The notes beneath the pieces were generated by a model. It saw only the letters and a program-made list of their open reading frames with translations, had not been told where the DNA came from and did not search any database. This document shows positions 39,316 through 48,844 of a stretch of 64,000 bases of DNA, one piece after another. How positions within the stretch are numbered: position 1 is the first letter of the stretch; the number at the start of each line of letters is the position of its first letter. The position numbers and the translations under genes are program-made. Source of the stretch: Acidobacteriota bacterium (GTDB lineage: Bacteria > Acidobacteriota > Thermoanaerobaculia > Multivoradales > JBCCEF01); NCBI GenBank assembly GCA_039030395.1, contig JBCCEF010000006.1, positions 124,001 through 188,000 on the forward strand, read 5' to 3'.

Positions 39316-40546
39316 GCGCCAGGCCGGCCGTAGAGGCCCGATTGCTCTGGCGATCGTGCTCGTTGCCTGTCTCGCCGTCGAGGTGCCAGCCTTTTCGCAA
39401 GACCCCTCGCTCGCCGAACTGCTGGCGAAGCACATCGCCGCCAAGGGAGGGGCCGAAGCCCTGGCGAACCTCGAAGGGTTGCACCTCGAAGGCAACTACA
39501 CGGCGTTTAGTGTGCCCGCTCCCTTTACCCTCTTGCGCTGGCGGGGAGATGATCGGTCGGCGGTGCGCTTCGAGTATTCGATGCTCGAAAAGCCGGTGGT
39601 CGAAGTCTTCGACGGCTCCGAGGGCTGGGCCTTCAACGAGCTGTCCGGCGTGGAGTGGCCGGCTCCCATGCTGCCGCCGGAGCGGGCGTCGCTGCGTGCT
39701 TTTTCGGATCTCACCACTCCGTTGGTGGGCCATGCCGACCAAGGCTACGAGTTGGAGCTCGCCGGGCGCGAGGACTTCGATGGAGTGGACTCCTGGCGCA
39801 TTGATCTACGCCGTGACGGCGATGGCGAAGGCGATGAGCGAGCCGAATCCTGGTTTCTCGATGCCACGAGCTTCTTGGAGGCCGGCGCGGTGGTTCCACG
39901 GGTCGACTTTGGCAGCGGGCACCAGGGGCGGCTGTATTTCTCGGACTTCCGGCCGGTGGGCGGGGTGATGATTCCTCACCGGGTGGAGGAAGAGTTCTTC
40001 ATGCGCCACCGGGTGATGGAAGTGGCGAAGGCCGTCGCCAATCCGTCGATCGATCCCGCCGTCTTCGACCTGCCGTTGCTCGCACCGATGGAGGATCTGG
40101 CCTCTCTCGCCGGCGACTGGCAGGTGAAGGTCGAAACCCGCCCCTACCCGGGAGCAGCCTGGGCCGAGGCGGAGACGACCTCCACCATCACGTCGTCCTT
40201 CGGCGGTTCGCGGCTGGAAGAGCGGATTGTCCTACAGCTTGGGGGTCGCGCGATCGACCACCTCAACACCCTGACCTGGGACCGTTTTCGGGAGACCTAC
40301 CAGTGGACCCGCTTCGACAACTTCAGCAGTCTGCTGGACATCCTGCGGGGTACACGCGGCGAGGACCAGCGCATCGTGACGGACAACCTGGAGACGGGAA
40401 CGGCTCTCGGCAAGGGATCGCCGATTTACCAGCGGGCGTCGCTCTATGAGGTGACCGACGACGGCTTCCAGGTGGATCTTTCGGTGTCGACGGACGGTGG
40501 CGAGAACTGGTTCCACAACGTACGCTTAACCTACAGCCGAGAGTGA
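39308..40546 (+). CDS. Secreted LolA-like/DUF1579-like protein
   Basis: A 412-residue protein starting at GTG 39308 (GGAGGTGG upstream), overlapping the end of the propeller gene. A signal peptide (PIALAIVLVACLAVEVPAFS) is followed by LAKHIAAKGGAEALANLEGL, typical of outer-membrane lipoprotein-sorting-like proteins, and a beta-rich region. The C-terminal third (LASLAGDWQVKVETRPYPG onward) resembles DUF1579. The signal-peptide end is encoded by GGTGCCAGCCTTTTCG (39382-39397), one mismatch from the dispersed repeat core. Confidence 0.72.
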   Translation: MVRRQAGRRGPIALAIVLVACLAVEVPAFSQDPSLAELLAKHIAAKGGAEALANLEGLHLEGNYTAFSVPAPFTLLRWRGDDRSAVRFEYSMLEKPVVEVFDGSEGWAFNELSGVEWPAPMLPPERASLRAFSDLTTPLVGHADQGYELELAGREDFDGVDSWRIDLRRDGDGEGDERAESWFLDATSFLEAGAVVPRVDFGSGHQGRLYFSDFRPVGGVMIPHRVEEEFFMRHRVMEVAKAVANPSIDPAVFDLPLLAPMEDLASLAGDWQVKVETRPYPGAAWAEAETTSTITSSFGGSRLEERIVLQLGGRAIDHLNTLTWDRFRETYQWTRFDNFSSLLDILRGTRGEDQRIVTDNLETGTALGKGSPIYQRASLYEVTDDGFQVDLSVSTDGGENWFHNVRLTYSRE

Positions 40547-41088
40547 GGGTTTTGCTCCGAGCCCTGTCGGCCTCGGTCTTGCTCTGCGCGGCCATCACGC
40601 CGGCCGTCGCCCACGAGTCGGCGCCGGTGCCGGCCCGGCTCACCCTTGGGCCGGAGAACGCCTATCACCTGGAGGTCAAGCTCGACCTCTATCCTCTGGC
40701 GACCGGTCGGCCGCCGGGGCATGGCGGCGGGGAGGCCCGTCGGGAGTTTGCCGCCCTTTCGGCGGATCAGCGGTCCGCTGCCATCGAGCGACTAGAAGCG
40801 CTCTTGGAGCGGCGCCTGCGCCTGCGGCTCGATGGCGAAGTGGCGAATCCGGAGGTGCTCTTGCCGGACCTTGCGGGAGCTGAGTTGGGCGACCGGGTGA
40901 TCCTGCGGGGAGTGGCGCCGGAAGGCGTAGAGACGATTCAGGTGTCCCCCTCGCGCGCTCTGCCGGGTCTCATTCTCAGCCTCCACCGCACGGCTGCCGG
41001 AGAGGCCGAGGAGACGGCTTCCCTGCCGCGCGGCGAGGCCGGTCCGGTATGGACCTTTCGGGAGCCCTCGCCTCCCGCAGTACCCTAG
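40543..41088 (+). CDS. Secreted protein of unknown function
   Basis: A 181-residue protein with a signal peptide (LLRALSASVLLCAAITPAVA). The mature part is charged and helix-forming in the middle (AALSADQRSAAIERLEALLE) and beta-rich toward the end. I recognise no family. The GTG start overlaps the stop codon of the preceding gene, so the two are probably co-translated. It is the last gene of the 38.1-41.1 kb secreted-protein set; a 148-base gap follows. Confidence 0.65.
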   Translation: MRVLLRALSASVLLCAAITPAVAHESAPVPARLTLGPENAYHLEVKLDLYPLATGRPPGHGGGEARREFAALSADQRSAAIERLEALLERRLRLRLDGEVANPEVLLPDLAGAELGDRVILRGVAPEGVETIQVSPSRALPGLILSLHRTAAGEAEETASLPRGEAGPVWTFREPSPPAVP

Positions 41089-41236
41089 GTTTTCTTCCCG
41101 AGCCCTCCCTCGCGTCCTCGGATCGAATATCTGAACGCCCAGCTCTGTTCTACAAAAACATACGGCCCAGAAACTTCGTACAGCCGTAGTAGGATGGCCG
41201 GACGGCTTTCAAAATCCCCCCGGAGATTCACGAAAA

Positions 41237-43525
41237 ATGTTGGGAACAAGATCAGTGCTCAAGACTCCAGCAACGCCCGTGGCCGTGCTGGCTATCACTC
41301 TACTGACTTCCATGCTCTGGTCCGCTGCGGCGATGGCCGGCGAGTGGGCTCACTGGCGAGGGCCGCAGGGCACCGGTGTGTCCGACGAGACAGGGCTGAT
41401 CGACCAGTGGTCCAAGGACGGTGAAAACCTGCTCTGGCGGGTCGACTTCGTCGGCCGGTCGACCCCGGTGGTGGCCGATGGCCGAGTGTGCGCCACGGGT
41501 CGCGTCGGCGACGGTATCGAGCGCCAGGAGATGGCCGCTTGCTTCGACGTCGAAAGCGGCGAAAAGCTGTGGGAGAAGCGCTGGAATGTTTACCACACGA
41601 CGGTCCCCTGGACCCGCGTGGGCTGGGCCAATCCCACCCTCGATCCTGAGACCGGCTACCTCTACGCCCAGGGCGTGGGCGGATTGTTCTTTTGCTTCGA
41701 TTCGGCCACCGGCGACGTGGTGTGGAAGAAGTCGTTGATTGAGGAGCACGGCTTTATGGAAGGCTACGGTGGCCGCACCCAGACGCCGGTGGTCGACGAG
41801 GACCGGGTGATCATCACCTTCGCCAGCACCAACTGGGGCGCCCAGTCGAGGCCGCTGCACCGCATGCACGCCTTCGACAAGAAAACCGGCGACCTGATCT
41901 GGGTGTCGACCCCGGCGGACTCGATGTCCGACAAGAACACCCAGTCCACTCCGGCCATCGCCGAGATCGACGGCCAGCGGCTGGTGATCCAGGGCAACGG
42001 CGGCGGTGGCATCTTCGCGGTACAGGCCCGCACCGGCGAGAAGGTCTGGGGCTTCCAGCTCTCGAAGCGCGGCATCAACACCTCGGTGTTGGTGGACGGC
42101 ACCATCGTCTACGCCGCCCACGGTGAGGAGAACTTGGATGAGCCGACCCTGGGCCGAGTGGTCGCCATCGACGGCACCGGCAGCGGCGACATCACCGCCA
42201 CCCACGAGAAGTGGCGGGCAGCTCTGGGCGTCGGCTTCGCCTCCCCGACCCTGCACGACGGCCGTCTCTACGTGGTGGACAACAAGGCCGATCTCCACGC
42301 CCTCGACGCCGCCACCGGGGAGGAGCTGTGGGAGTTTTCCCTCGGCACCGTCGGCAAGGCGTCGCCGGTGTGGGCGGACGGCAAGATCTACGTGACGGAA
42401 GTCAACGGCAAGATGCATATCGTGAAGATCGCTGCCGACGGCGCGACCAGTCTGGACGTAGAGAAACTCTCCATCGGGGACCGCGATGCCGAGATCTACG
42501 GCTCTGTCGCCATCGCCGACGGGCGGATCTTCTTCTCCACCGAAGAGGGCCTGTATTGCCTGGGCCGCGAAAAGGGTGGTACCTCGTCGTCGTCGGCGAG
42601 TGGTTCGATGGCGGGCGCCGACGAAAAGGGTGGCATCTCGTCCGCTGACGAAAAGGGTGGCACCTCGTCCGCGCCGACTTCGTTGCCCGTTTCGGGCTCG
42701 ACGGCCAAGCTGTTGGTGGTGCCCGGTGAGGTCGTGCTGACGCCCGGCGAGGCGGTGGAGCTGGAAGTGCGCTCCTTCGATGCGAAGGGCAACTTCCTGG
42801 GTGCCAGCCGCAAGGCCTCCTGGTCCGTCGAGAACCTCAAGGGCACGATGGCTGCGGGCCGCTTCACGGCGGCTCGTGAGGTGCCCTATCAAGCCGGCAA
42901 GATCGTCGCCAAGGTCGGCGACGTGATGGGCGAGGCGCGGATACGAGTGGTCGCTCCGCTGCCGATGCGCTTCGACTTCGACGACCTGGAGGTCGGCGGC
43001 AAACCGACCTCTCAGATGGCTTACTTGGCCGCCTGGGCGGTCGAAGACCGGGACGGCAACAAGGTGCTGGCGAAGAATCCCTCGCCGCGCAAGCTCGACC
43101 GCCACCTGACCTTCCTGGGACCGCCTTCCTGGAGCGGCTACACCATCCAGGCGGACATCCTCGGCACCCGCACCGGCCGTCGGTTGCCGGACATCGGCCT
43201 GATCAATGGCGGCTACACCCTGGATCTGATGGGCGCCCACCAGCGCCTGGAGGTGCGCTCCTGGCCGTCCGCCCTGCGCATGGCCCAGCAGTCCGATTTC
43301 GGGTGGGTACCGGGCGTCTGGTACACCATGAAGATGCGCGTCGACGCCTCCGGCGACACGGCGCGGATCCAGGGCAAAGTGTGGAAGAAGGATGAAGAGG
43401 AGCCGGCCGACTGGTCGATCACCGTCGAGGACCCGCTGCCCATTCGTAGCGGCAGCCCGGGACTGATCGCCTACTCGCCGACCCCGCTCTATTACGACAA
43501 TGTCGAGGTGACGGAGAACCGATGA
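41237..43525 (+). CDS. PQQ-like propeller + Ig-like + ConA-like protein
   Basis: A 762-residue secreted protein. Signal peptide at 1-~35, then a PQQ-like propeller (GEWAHWRGPQGTGVSDETGL; ARTGEKVWGFQ; LDAATGEELWEFS) to ~440. A linker at ~444-480 reads EKGGT...EKGGI...EKGGT, encoded by three dispersed-repeat cores (42568-42583, 42622-42637, 42649-42664). An Ig-like domain (~485-575) and a C-terminal ConA/LamG-like domain (~580-760) follow. The propeller part may act as a quinoprotein or binding scaffold. The stop codon overlaps the next gene (ATGA). Confidence 0.85.
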   Translation: MLGTRSVLKTPATPVAVLAITLLTSMLWSAAAMAGEWAHWRGPQGTGVSDETGLIDQWSKDGENLLWRVDFVGRSTPVVADGRVCATGRVGDGIERQEMAACFDVESGEKLWEKRWNVYHTTVPWTRVGWANPTLDPETGYLYAQGVGGLFFCFDSATGDVVWKKSLIEEHGFMEGYGGRTQTPVVDEDRVIITFASTNWGAQSRPLHRMHAFDKKTGDLIWVSTPADSMSDKNTQSTPAIAEIDGQRLVIQGNGGGGIFAVQARTGEKVWGFQLSKRGINTSVLVDGTIVYAAHGEENLDEPTLGRVVAIDGTGSGDITATHEKWRAALGVGFASPTLHDGRLYVVDNKADLHALDAATGEELWEFSLGTVGKASPVWADGKIYVTEVNGKMHIVKIAADGATSLDVEKLSIGDRDAEIYGSVAIADGRIFFSTEEGLYCLGREKGGTSSSSASGSMAGADEKGGISSADEKGGTSSAPTSLPVSGSTAKLLVVPGEVVLTPGEAVELEVRSFDAKGNFLGASRKASWSVENLKGTMAAGRFTAAREVPYQAGKIVAKVGDVMGEARIRVVAPLPMRFDFDDLEVGGKPTSQMAYLAAWAVEDRDGNKVLAKNPSPRKLDRHLTFLGPPSWSGYTIQADILGTRTGRRLPDIGLINGGYTLDLMGAHQRLEVRSWPSALRMAQQSDFGWVPGVWYTMKMRVDASGDTARIQGKVWKKDEEEPADWSITVEDPLPIRSGSPGLIAYSPTPLYYDNVEVTENR
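42568..42664 (+). repeat. Three in-frame repeat cores inside a quinoprotein gene
   Basis: Copies of CGAAAAGGGTGGYAYC lie at 42568-42583, 42622-42637 and 42649-42664. All are in the same frame (EKGGT or EKGGI) and are separated by Ser/Ala/Gly codons. They fall exactly at the boundary between the propeller and the Ig-like domain. Confidence 0.85.
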
Positions 43526-45066
43526 TGGATATGCGAACCCCCCCTTCCACAGTAGCGACCGCCCTGGCGGTTTTCTCCCTGGGCGTCGCCCTCGTCGGGG
43601 CGCCGGTCCAGGCCCAGGACTCCAAAGACGTCGCCATGTTCGGCGGCACGCCGTCGCGCAACATGGTCTCCGACGAAACCGGCCTGCCGGAGTCTTGGGA
43701 TCCCAAGACCGGCCGCAATGTCCGCTGGAGCCAACCTCTCGGCTCCCAGAGCTACGGCGGTCCGTCCATCGCCGGCGGCAAGGTCTTCGTGGGAACCAAC
43801 AACGAAGGTCAGCGCAATCCGGACATCGTCGGCGACAAGGGCGTGATGATGGCCTTCGCGGTCGAAGACGGCGAGTTCCTGTGGCAGGGGGTGCACGACA
43901 AGCTCACCGCCGGCCGGGTGAACGACTGGCCGCTGCAGGGCATCTGCTCGGCGCCCTACGTCGAAGGAGATCGTATGTACTACGTGTCGAACCGAGCAGA
44001 GGTGATCGCCGCCGACACGGAGGGGTTCCGGGACGGTGAGAACGACGGTGCCGTCAAGGACGAGGCCCTGAAGGGCGAGCAGAACGAGGACATCCTCTGG
44101 CGCCTCGACATGATCGGCGAGCTGGACGTCTTTCCCCATAACCTGGCCGCCGGCAATCCGGTGGTGGTCGGCGACCTCCTCTTCACGGTCACCGGCAACG
44201 GGGTGGACGAAGGGCACATCAACATTCCCACGCCGCTGGCGCCGAGCTTCATCGCCGTCAACAAGAACACCGGCGAGCTGGTTTGGGAGAACGACGCGCC
44301 GCGCGGCAAGATCCTGCACGGTCAGTGGTCGAACCCCGCCTACGGGGTGATCGCCGGCCGGCCGCAGATCGTCTTCCCCGGCGGCGATGGCTGGATGTAC
44401 TCCTTTGCGCCGAAGACCGGCGAGCTGCTGTGGAAGTTCGACACCAACCCCAAGGACTCCATCTGGGAGCTCGGCGGTTCCGGTACCCGCAACAATCTGG
44501 TGGGCACGCCGGTGGTCTACAAGGACCGCGTCTACATCGGCGTTGGCCAGGATCCGGAGCACGGCGAGGGCCCCGGCAACCTGTGGGTGATCGACGCTAC
44601 CGGCAACGGCGACATTACCGAGAGCGGCGTGGTCTGGCACCGCGGCGGCGAAGAGTACGGCCGCACCATCTCAACGGTCGCCATCCACGATGGCCTGCTC
44701 TACGCCGCGGATCTCGCCGGCCGCCTCTACTGCCTGGACGCGGACACCGGCGAGCACCACTGGACCTACGACGCCTTTGCCGCCATTTGGGGCTCGCCCT
44801 ACGTCGCCGATGGCCGCGTCTACCTGGGCGACGAGGACGGCGACATCGCCGTTTTGAAAGCCGGCAAGAAACTCGAAGTGCTGCACGAGATCAACATGGG
44901 GAGCGCCGTCTACACCACCCCGGTGGCGAAGGACGGGGTGCTCTACGTGATGGCCCGCAATCGCCTCTTCGCCCTCGAAGACGGCGTCGAGGCGAAGCCC
45001 GCTGAGAAGCCGGCGAAGAAGGACAGCGGCGGTGACGGTGACGCTGGTGGGGGCGGCGAGGAGTGA
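43522..45066 (+). CDS. Secreted PQQ-like quinoprotein
   Basis: A 514-residue protein with a signal peptide (ALAVFSLGVALVGAPVQA) and a PQQ-like eight-bladed-type propeller: repeated xGxxxWxxx blades such as VNKNTGELVWENDAP, FAPKTGELLWKFDTN and LDADTGEHHWTYDAF. The asparagine- and aspartate-rich loops (GNGVDEGHINIP, GQDPEHGEGPGNLW) are like those of larger quinoproteins. The C-terminus is a Lys/Glu/Gly tail. It starts inside the previous stop codon and its end overlaps the LuxE-like gene, so it is part of a tightly coupled operon. Confidence 0.85.
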   Translation: MMDMRTPPSTVATALAVFSLGVALVGAPVQAQDSKDVAMFGGTPSRNMVSDETGLPESWDPKTGRNVRWSQPLGSQSYGGPSIAGGKVFVGTNNEGQRNPDIVGDKGVMMAFAVEDGEFLWQGVHDKLTAGRVNDWPLQGICSAPYVEGDRMYYVSNRAEVIAADTEGFRDGENDGAVKDEALKGEQNEDILWRLDMIGELDVFPHNLAAGNPVVVGDLLFTVTGNGVDEGHINIPTPLAPSFIAVNKNTGELVWENDAPRGKILHGQWSNPAYGVIAGRPQIVFPGGDGWMYSFAPKTGELLWKFDTNPKDSIWELGGSGTRNNLVGTPVVYKDRVYIGVGQDPEHGEGPGNLWVIDATGNGDITESGVVWHRGGEEYGRTISTVAIHDGLLYAADLAGRLYCLDADTGEHHWTYDAFAAIWGSPYVADGRVYLGDEDGDIAVLKAGKKLEVLHEINMGSAVYTTPVAKDGVLYVMARNRLFALEDGVEAKPAEKPAKKDSGGDGDAGGGGEE

Positions 45067-46169
45067 TCGCCGCCGACGCCCCGAACCCGAAGACGGCGGA
45101 CCTCGAAGCGGCCGCCGCGGAGGCCCGCGACCGTCTCGACGCCCACGTGCGCGAGATGGTCGCCTGGCACTTCGACGAGGCCACCGGTTCGCCCTTCTGG
45201 CTGGAGTGGGCCCACGGCCTGGACTTCGATCCGAAGGACGAGATCGGAGGCTACGCCGACCTCGTCCACCTCGGCCACTTCCAGGATGAATGGCTGCGCG
45301 GCGGCCCGGTGCGCCGCTGGGTGCCGAAGGGGCTCGCCGGTCAACCGATCTCGGTGTTCGAAACCGGTGGCACCACCGGGGTGCCGAAGAGCCGGGTGAA
45401 CATCGAGGACTTCCGCATCGACTACGAGCAGTTCTCGGACAGCCTGTCCGACGAGACCTTTCCGCGCGGTGGCGACTGGCTGATGCTCGGTCCCACCGGG
45501 CCGCGACGCTTGCGCCTCGCCATCGAGCACCTGGCGCAGCACCGCGGCGGGGTGTGCTTTTTCGTCGACCTCGATCCGCGCTGGGTCAACCGGCTGGTCG
45601 GGGACGGCCGCCTGCGCGAGCTAGAGGCCTACAAGGACCACGTCATCTCCCAGGCCCTGACGGTGCTGCGGGCGCACGATATCCGCTGCCTGTTCACTAC
45701 CCCTAAATTGCTCGAAGCGCTGTGCCAGAAGATCGACCTGGTGAAGGCCGGCATCCAAGGAATCTTCTGCGGCGGCACCGAGATGAACGCCCAGTTCCAC
45801 CGCTTTGCCCGCGAGGAATTGGTGCCCGGCGTGGACTTTGTGCCGACCTACGGCAACACCTTGATGGGACTTGCCCACTCGCGGCCCTTCGATCCGGCGG
45901 TGGGGGACTACTCGATCGTCTACTACCCGCCGCAGCCGCGGGCGGTGATCGAGCTGGTCGATCCGGACGACACCACCCGTACCGTCGGCTACGGCGAGAC
46001 CGGCCGGGTGATGCTTACCACCCTCACCCGCGAGTTCTTCATGCCGCGCTTCCTGGAGCGCGATGAGGCGGAGCGGGCGGAGCCCATCCCGCTCTACCCC
46101 TGGGACGGCGTGTCGGATCTGCGCCTGTGGGCGCCGCTGCGCGAAACCGTCTCGGTGGGGGTGTATTGA
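45063..46169 (+). CDS. LuxE/PaaK-family adenylate-forming enzyme
   Basis: A 368-residue member of the AMP-binding superfamily. The phosphate-binding loop ISVFETGGTTGVPKSR is intact, and the C-terminal strand GYGETGRVMLTTLTREFF fits the hinge region of LuxE/PaaK-like acyl-activating proteins. Such enzymes activate a carboxylic acid as acyl-AMP and pass it to a protein or CoA thiol. The next gene is an acyl-reductase-like ALDH, so the pair resembles the LuxE-LuxC fatty-acid reductase. The substrate is unknown. GTG 45063 overlaps the upstream stop codon. Confidence 0.82.
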   Translation: MIAADAPNPKTADLEAAAAEARDRLDAHVREMVAWHFDEATGSPFWLEWAHGLDFDPKDEIGGYADLVHLGHFQDEWLRGGPVRRWVPKGLAGQPISVFETGGTTGVPKSRVNIEDFRIDYEQFSDSLSDETFPRGGDWLMLGPTGPRRLRLAIEHLAQHRGGVCFFVDLDPRWVNRLVGDGRLRELEAYKDHVISQALTVLRAHDIRCLFTTPKLLEALCQKIDLVKAGIQGIFCGGTEMNAQFHRFAREELVPGVDFVPTYGNTLMGLAHSRPFDPAVGDYSIVYYPPQPRAVIELVDPDDTTRTVGYGETGRVMLTTLTREFFMPRFLERDEAERAEPIPLYPWDGVSDLRLWAPLRETVSVGVY

Positions 46170-47629
46170 TGCTGCACCTGCCCATCCTGCGCGGCGGTGT
46201 CGGTCAGGGCGATGCGCCCTACCGCAGCCTGAATGTCGAGGTGCTGCCGCACGTCGTCACCGGAAAACCGGTGGCGGAGGTGAGCCAGGCCAATCCCGGC
46301 CTGATCGCCCGCGATCTGGCCCGTTCCGCCGAGCGGCGGCGGGTGCTCGAAGGACTCAGCGGCCGGGAGCTGCTGGCGATCTGCGGCCGGGCGGCGAAGC
46401 TCTTCGTGGAGGGCGAACTGCCCTGCGGCATCGACGGCGAGAGGCAGTCGCCGGCGGATTACGTGCGGCAGCTTTCGTCCACCACCGGCATGCCCGAGGC
46501 TCTGTGCCGGGCCAACATGGCGAAGCTCGAATTCGTCTTCGCCGAGATGGAGCGGGTCTTGGCCGGGCTGTCCCGCGGCCTCGATCCGGAAGCTCTCGAT
46601 CGTGGCTTCATCGAGGAGGACGGCCGCACCGTCAGCTATCTGGCCCAGGCGGATTCCCTGGGGATCATTCTGCCGAGCAACTCGCCCGGCGTGCACTCCC
46701 TGTGGCTGCCGTCGATCGCCTTGAAGACGCCGGTGACCTTGAAGCCCGGCTCGCGCGAGCCCTGGACGCCCCTCCGCGCCTGCCAAGCATTCCTTGCCGC
46801 CGGTTGCCCGCCGGAGGCGGTGGCCTTCTACCCCACCAGCCACTCCGGTGGCGCCGAGATCCTGCTCGGCTGCGGCCGCTCGATGCTGTTTGGCGATCAG
46901 CACACGGTGCGTCCCTGGAAGAACGACCACCGGGTGCAGCTCCACGGCCCCGGCTGGAGCAAGGTGCTGCTGGCGGCGGATGCCTTCTCAGCGCACGACG
47001 AGGGAGCGATCCTCGATGTGGTGGCCGAATCCGTCGCCTCGAACGGCGGCCGCTCCTGCGTCAACGCTTCGGGCGTGTGGGTGGACCGCGCCGCGGCAAG
47101 GGGACGCGAGTTCGCCGCGGCATTGGCCGAGCGCCTGGCGGGCATCGAAGCCCGCCCCCTCGATCATCCGCAGGCCGCCCTTGCCGGCTTCGGCGACCGG
47201 CGGGTAGCGGAAGCGATGAGCCGGATGGTCGACCAGCACCTCGCCACCGGCGGCGCCGAGGACCTGACCGCCCGGTATCGCCCCGTCGGCGACCGGCTGG
47301 TCGAGGTGGACGGCCTCACCTACCTGTTGCCGACGGTGGTGTGGTGCGACGACCGCAACCATCCCCTCGCCCAAACGGAGCTTCTGTTTCCCTTCGTCAG
47401 CGTGGTGGAAGTCGACCTCCAAAGCGACCTCGATGACTTGCCGCCGAGCCTGGTGGTGAGCGCCTTGACGGACGATGCGAATCTCCGTCGCCGGCTCCTC
47501 GGCCACCGCTCCGTCGAACGCCTGAACCTCGGCTCCATCCCCACCAGCCGGGTGTCCTGGGATCAGCCCCACGAGGGCAATCTCTTCGGGCACCTCTACC
47601 GTCAGCGGTCCTTCCAGGCCAGCGCCTGA
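46169..47629 (+). CDS. Aldehyde dehydrogenase / LuxC-like acyl reductase
   Basis: A 486-residue aldehyde-dehydrogenase-fold protein. The Rossmann segment IILPSNSPGVHSLWLPS, the glycine-containing GGAEILLG and the catalytic cysteine in NGGRSCVNASGVWV are present. The context (LuxE-like upstream, iron alcohol dehydrogenase downstream) suggests reduction of an activated acyl group to an aldehyde. The ATG is part of TGATG with the previous stop codon. Direction and substrate are inferred, and a plain aldehyde oxidation role is possible. Confidence 0.82.
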   Translation: MLHLPILRGGVGQGDAPYRSLNVEVLPHVVTGKPVAEVSQANPGLIARDLARSAERRRVLEGLSGRELLAICGRAAKLFVEGELPCGIDGERQSPADYVRQLSSTTGMPEALCRANMAKLEFVFAEMERVLAGLSRGLDPEALDRGFIEEDGRTVSYLAQADSLGIILPSNSPGVHSLWLPSIALKTPVTLKPGSREPWTPLRACQAFLAAGCPPEAVAFYPTSHSGGAEILLGCGRSMLFGDQHTVRPWKNDHRVQLHGPGWSKVLLAADAFSAHDEGAILDVVAESVASNGGRSCVNASGVWVDRAAARGREFAAALAERLAGIEARPLDHPQAALAGFGDRRVAEAMSRMVDQHLATGGAEDLTARYRPVGDRLVEVDGLTYLLPTVVWCDDRNHPLAQTELLFPFVSVVEVDLQSDLDDLPPSLVVSALTDDANLRRRLLGHRSVERLNLGSIPTSRVSWDQPHEGNLFGHLYRQRSFQASA

Positions 47630-47660
47630 GAATCGACCCCCCATCCGAGAGATCCGACCC

Positions 47661-48842
47661 ATGAACCGACCCCACACCCTCCCCGCCGCCGCCGCCGACC
47701 GGTGGAGCGCGCAGGTGGGCACCGTAGCGGTGCGCTTCGGCGCCGGTTGCCTGATGGAGCTGGGCGAGGCGGTGCTTGCACACGGCGGATCTCGGGTATT
47801 CCTGGTGACGGACCCGGGGGTGCGCGCGGCGGGTATCGCGCCGGCGTCGGAAGAGCGTCTGCGGGCGGCCGGTTTGGCCTTCGAAGTGTTCGATGGAGTG
47901 TCCGAGAACCCGACCGCTTCGCAGGTGACCGCCGGGGTGGAGGCGGCCCGGGAATTCGGGCCGGACTTCATCGTAGCCGTCGGTGGCGGCAGCGCGATGG
48001 ATTGCGCCAAGGGCATCAATCTGGTGCTGATCAACGGCGGGCGCATCGACGATTACGAGGGCCGCCACCGGGCGCCGCGGCCGCTGCTGCCGTCCGTCGG
48101 CGTGCCCACCACTGCCGGTACCGGCAGCGAGGCCCAGTCCTTCGCCTTGATCTCGCGCGACGAGGACCACCGCAAGATGGCCTGCGGTGACCAGGGAATC
48201 CGCTTCCGGGAGGTGCTGCTCGATCCGGAGGTGCTCGTCTCGGTGCCCGCCGCGGTGGCCGCCCGCTCCGGCCTGGATGCGGTGTCCCACGCCGTCGAGA
48301 GCTACGTCACCCGCGCTGGCCACGCCGTGTCGCGGATGCTGGCGCGGGAGGCCTGGCGGCTCCTCGACCGCTCGCTGGAAGGCTTCCTGGCAGACCCCGG
48401 GGAGCTCGAGGGCGCCGCCGACGTGTTCCTCGGCGCCCACCTGGCCGGTGCCGCCATCGAACAGTCGATGCTCGGCGCGGCTCACGCCTGCGCCAACCCG
48501 CTGACCGCCCGCTGGGACATCCCCCACGGCGCCGCCGTCGCCCTGATGCTGCCGGCCGTCGTGCGCTTCAACGCGTCCGTGGCGGAGGAGCGATACGGCG
48601 AGCTGCTGCCGGCGGGTCAGCCGCAGCGCGAGGGCGCCGCCGCCGACAAGCTGGCCCGGCGCCTCGAAACGCTGCGCGCCGCTGCCGGTCTGCCGGGCTC
48701 TTTCGCAGACTGCGGTGCCGCGCCGAACGAAGGCGAAATCGCGCAGCTCGCCTCCCAGGCGGCGACCCAGTGGACCGGTACTTTCAATCCCCGTTCCCTC
48801 ACCCCCGACGACTTCGCGAGGCTCTATGCGTCCGTGCGTTGA
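47661..48842 (+). CDS. Iron-containing alcohol dehydrogenase
   Basis: A 393-residue group III alcohol dehydrogenase. The NAD-binding VAVGGGSAMDCAKG and VPTTAGTGSEAQSFALIS are intact. The metal ligands are visible in GLDAVSHAVESY (Asp, His), AAHACANPL and DIPHGAAVALMLP (His). It interconverts an aldehyde and an alcohol with NAD(P)H. In this operon it is the natural partner of the LuxE/LuxC-like pair, which would give acid to aldehyde to alcohol, or the reverse. The multi-hairpin element begins just after the stop codon. Confidence 0.92.
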   Translation: MNRPHTLPAAAADRWSAQVGTVAVRFGAGCLMELGEAVLAHGGSRVFLVTDPGVRAAGIAPASEERLRAAGLAFEVFDGVSENPTASQVTAGVEAAREFGPDFIVAVGGGSAMDCAKGINLVLINGGRIDDYEGRHRAPRPLLPSVGVPTTAGTGSEAQSFALISRDEDHRKMACGDQGIRFREVLLDPEVLVSVPAAVAARSGLDAVSHAVESYVTRAGHAVSRMLAREAWRLLDRSLEGFLADPGELEGAADVFLGAHLAGAAIEQSMLGAAHACANPLTARWDIPHGAAVALMLPAVVRFNASVAEERYGELLPAGQPQREGAAADKLARRLETLRAAAGLPGSFADCGAAPNEGEIAQLASQAATQWTGTFNPRSLTPDDFARLYASVR

Positions 48843-48844
48843 AT

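Noticed and set aside
41300-43240. Long antisense open frame (~646 codons) opposite the propeller gene
   Set aside because: A shadow of a GC-rich gene with strong third-position bias; the sense product has clear domains and a signal peptide.
45063-48842. Bioluminescence (lux) operon
   Set aside because: LuxE- and LuxC-like enzymes are present but no luciferase (luxA/B) or luxD; the ALDH is only LuxC-like.
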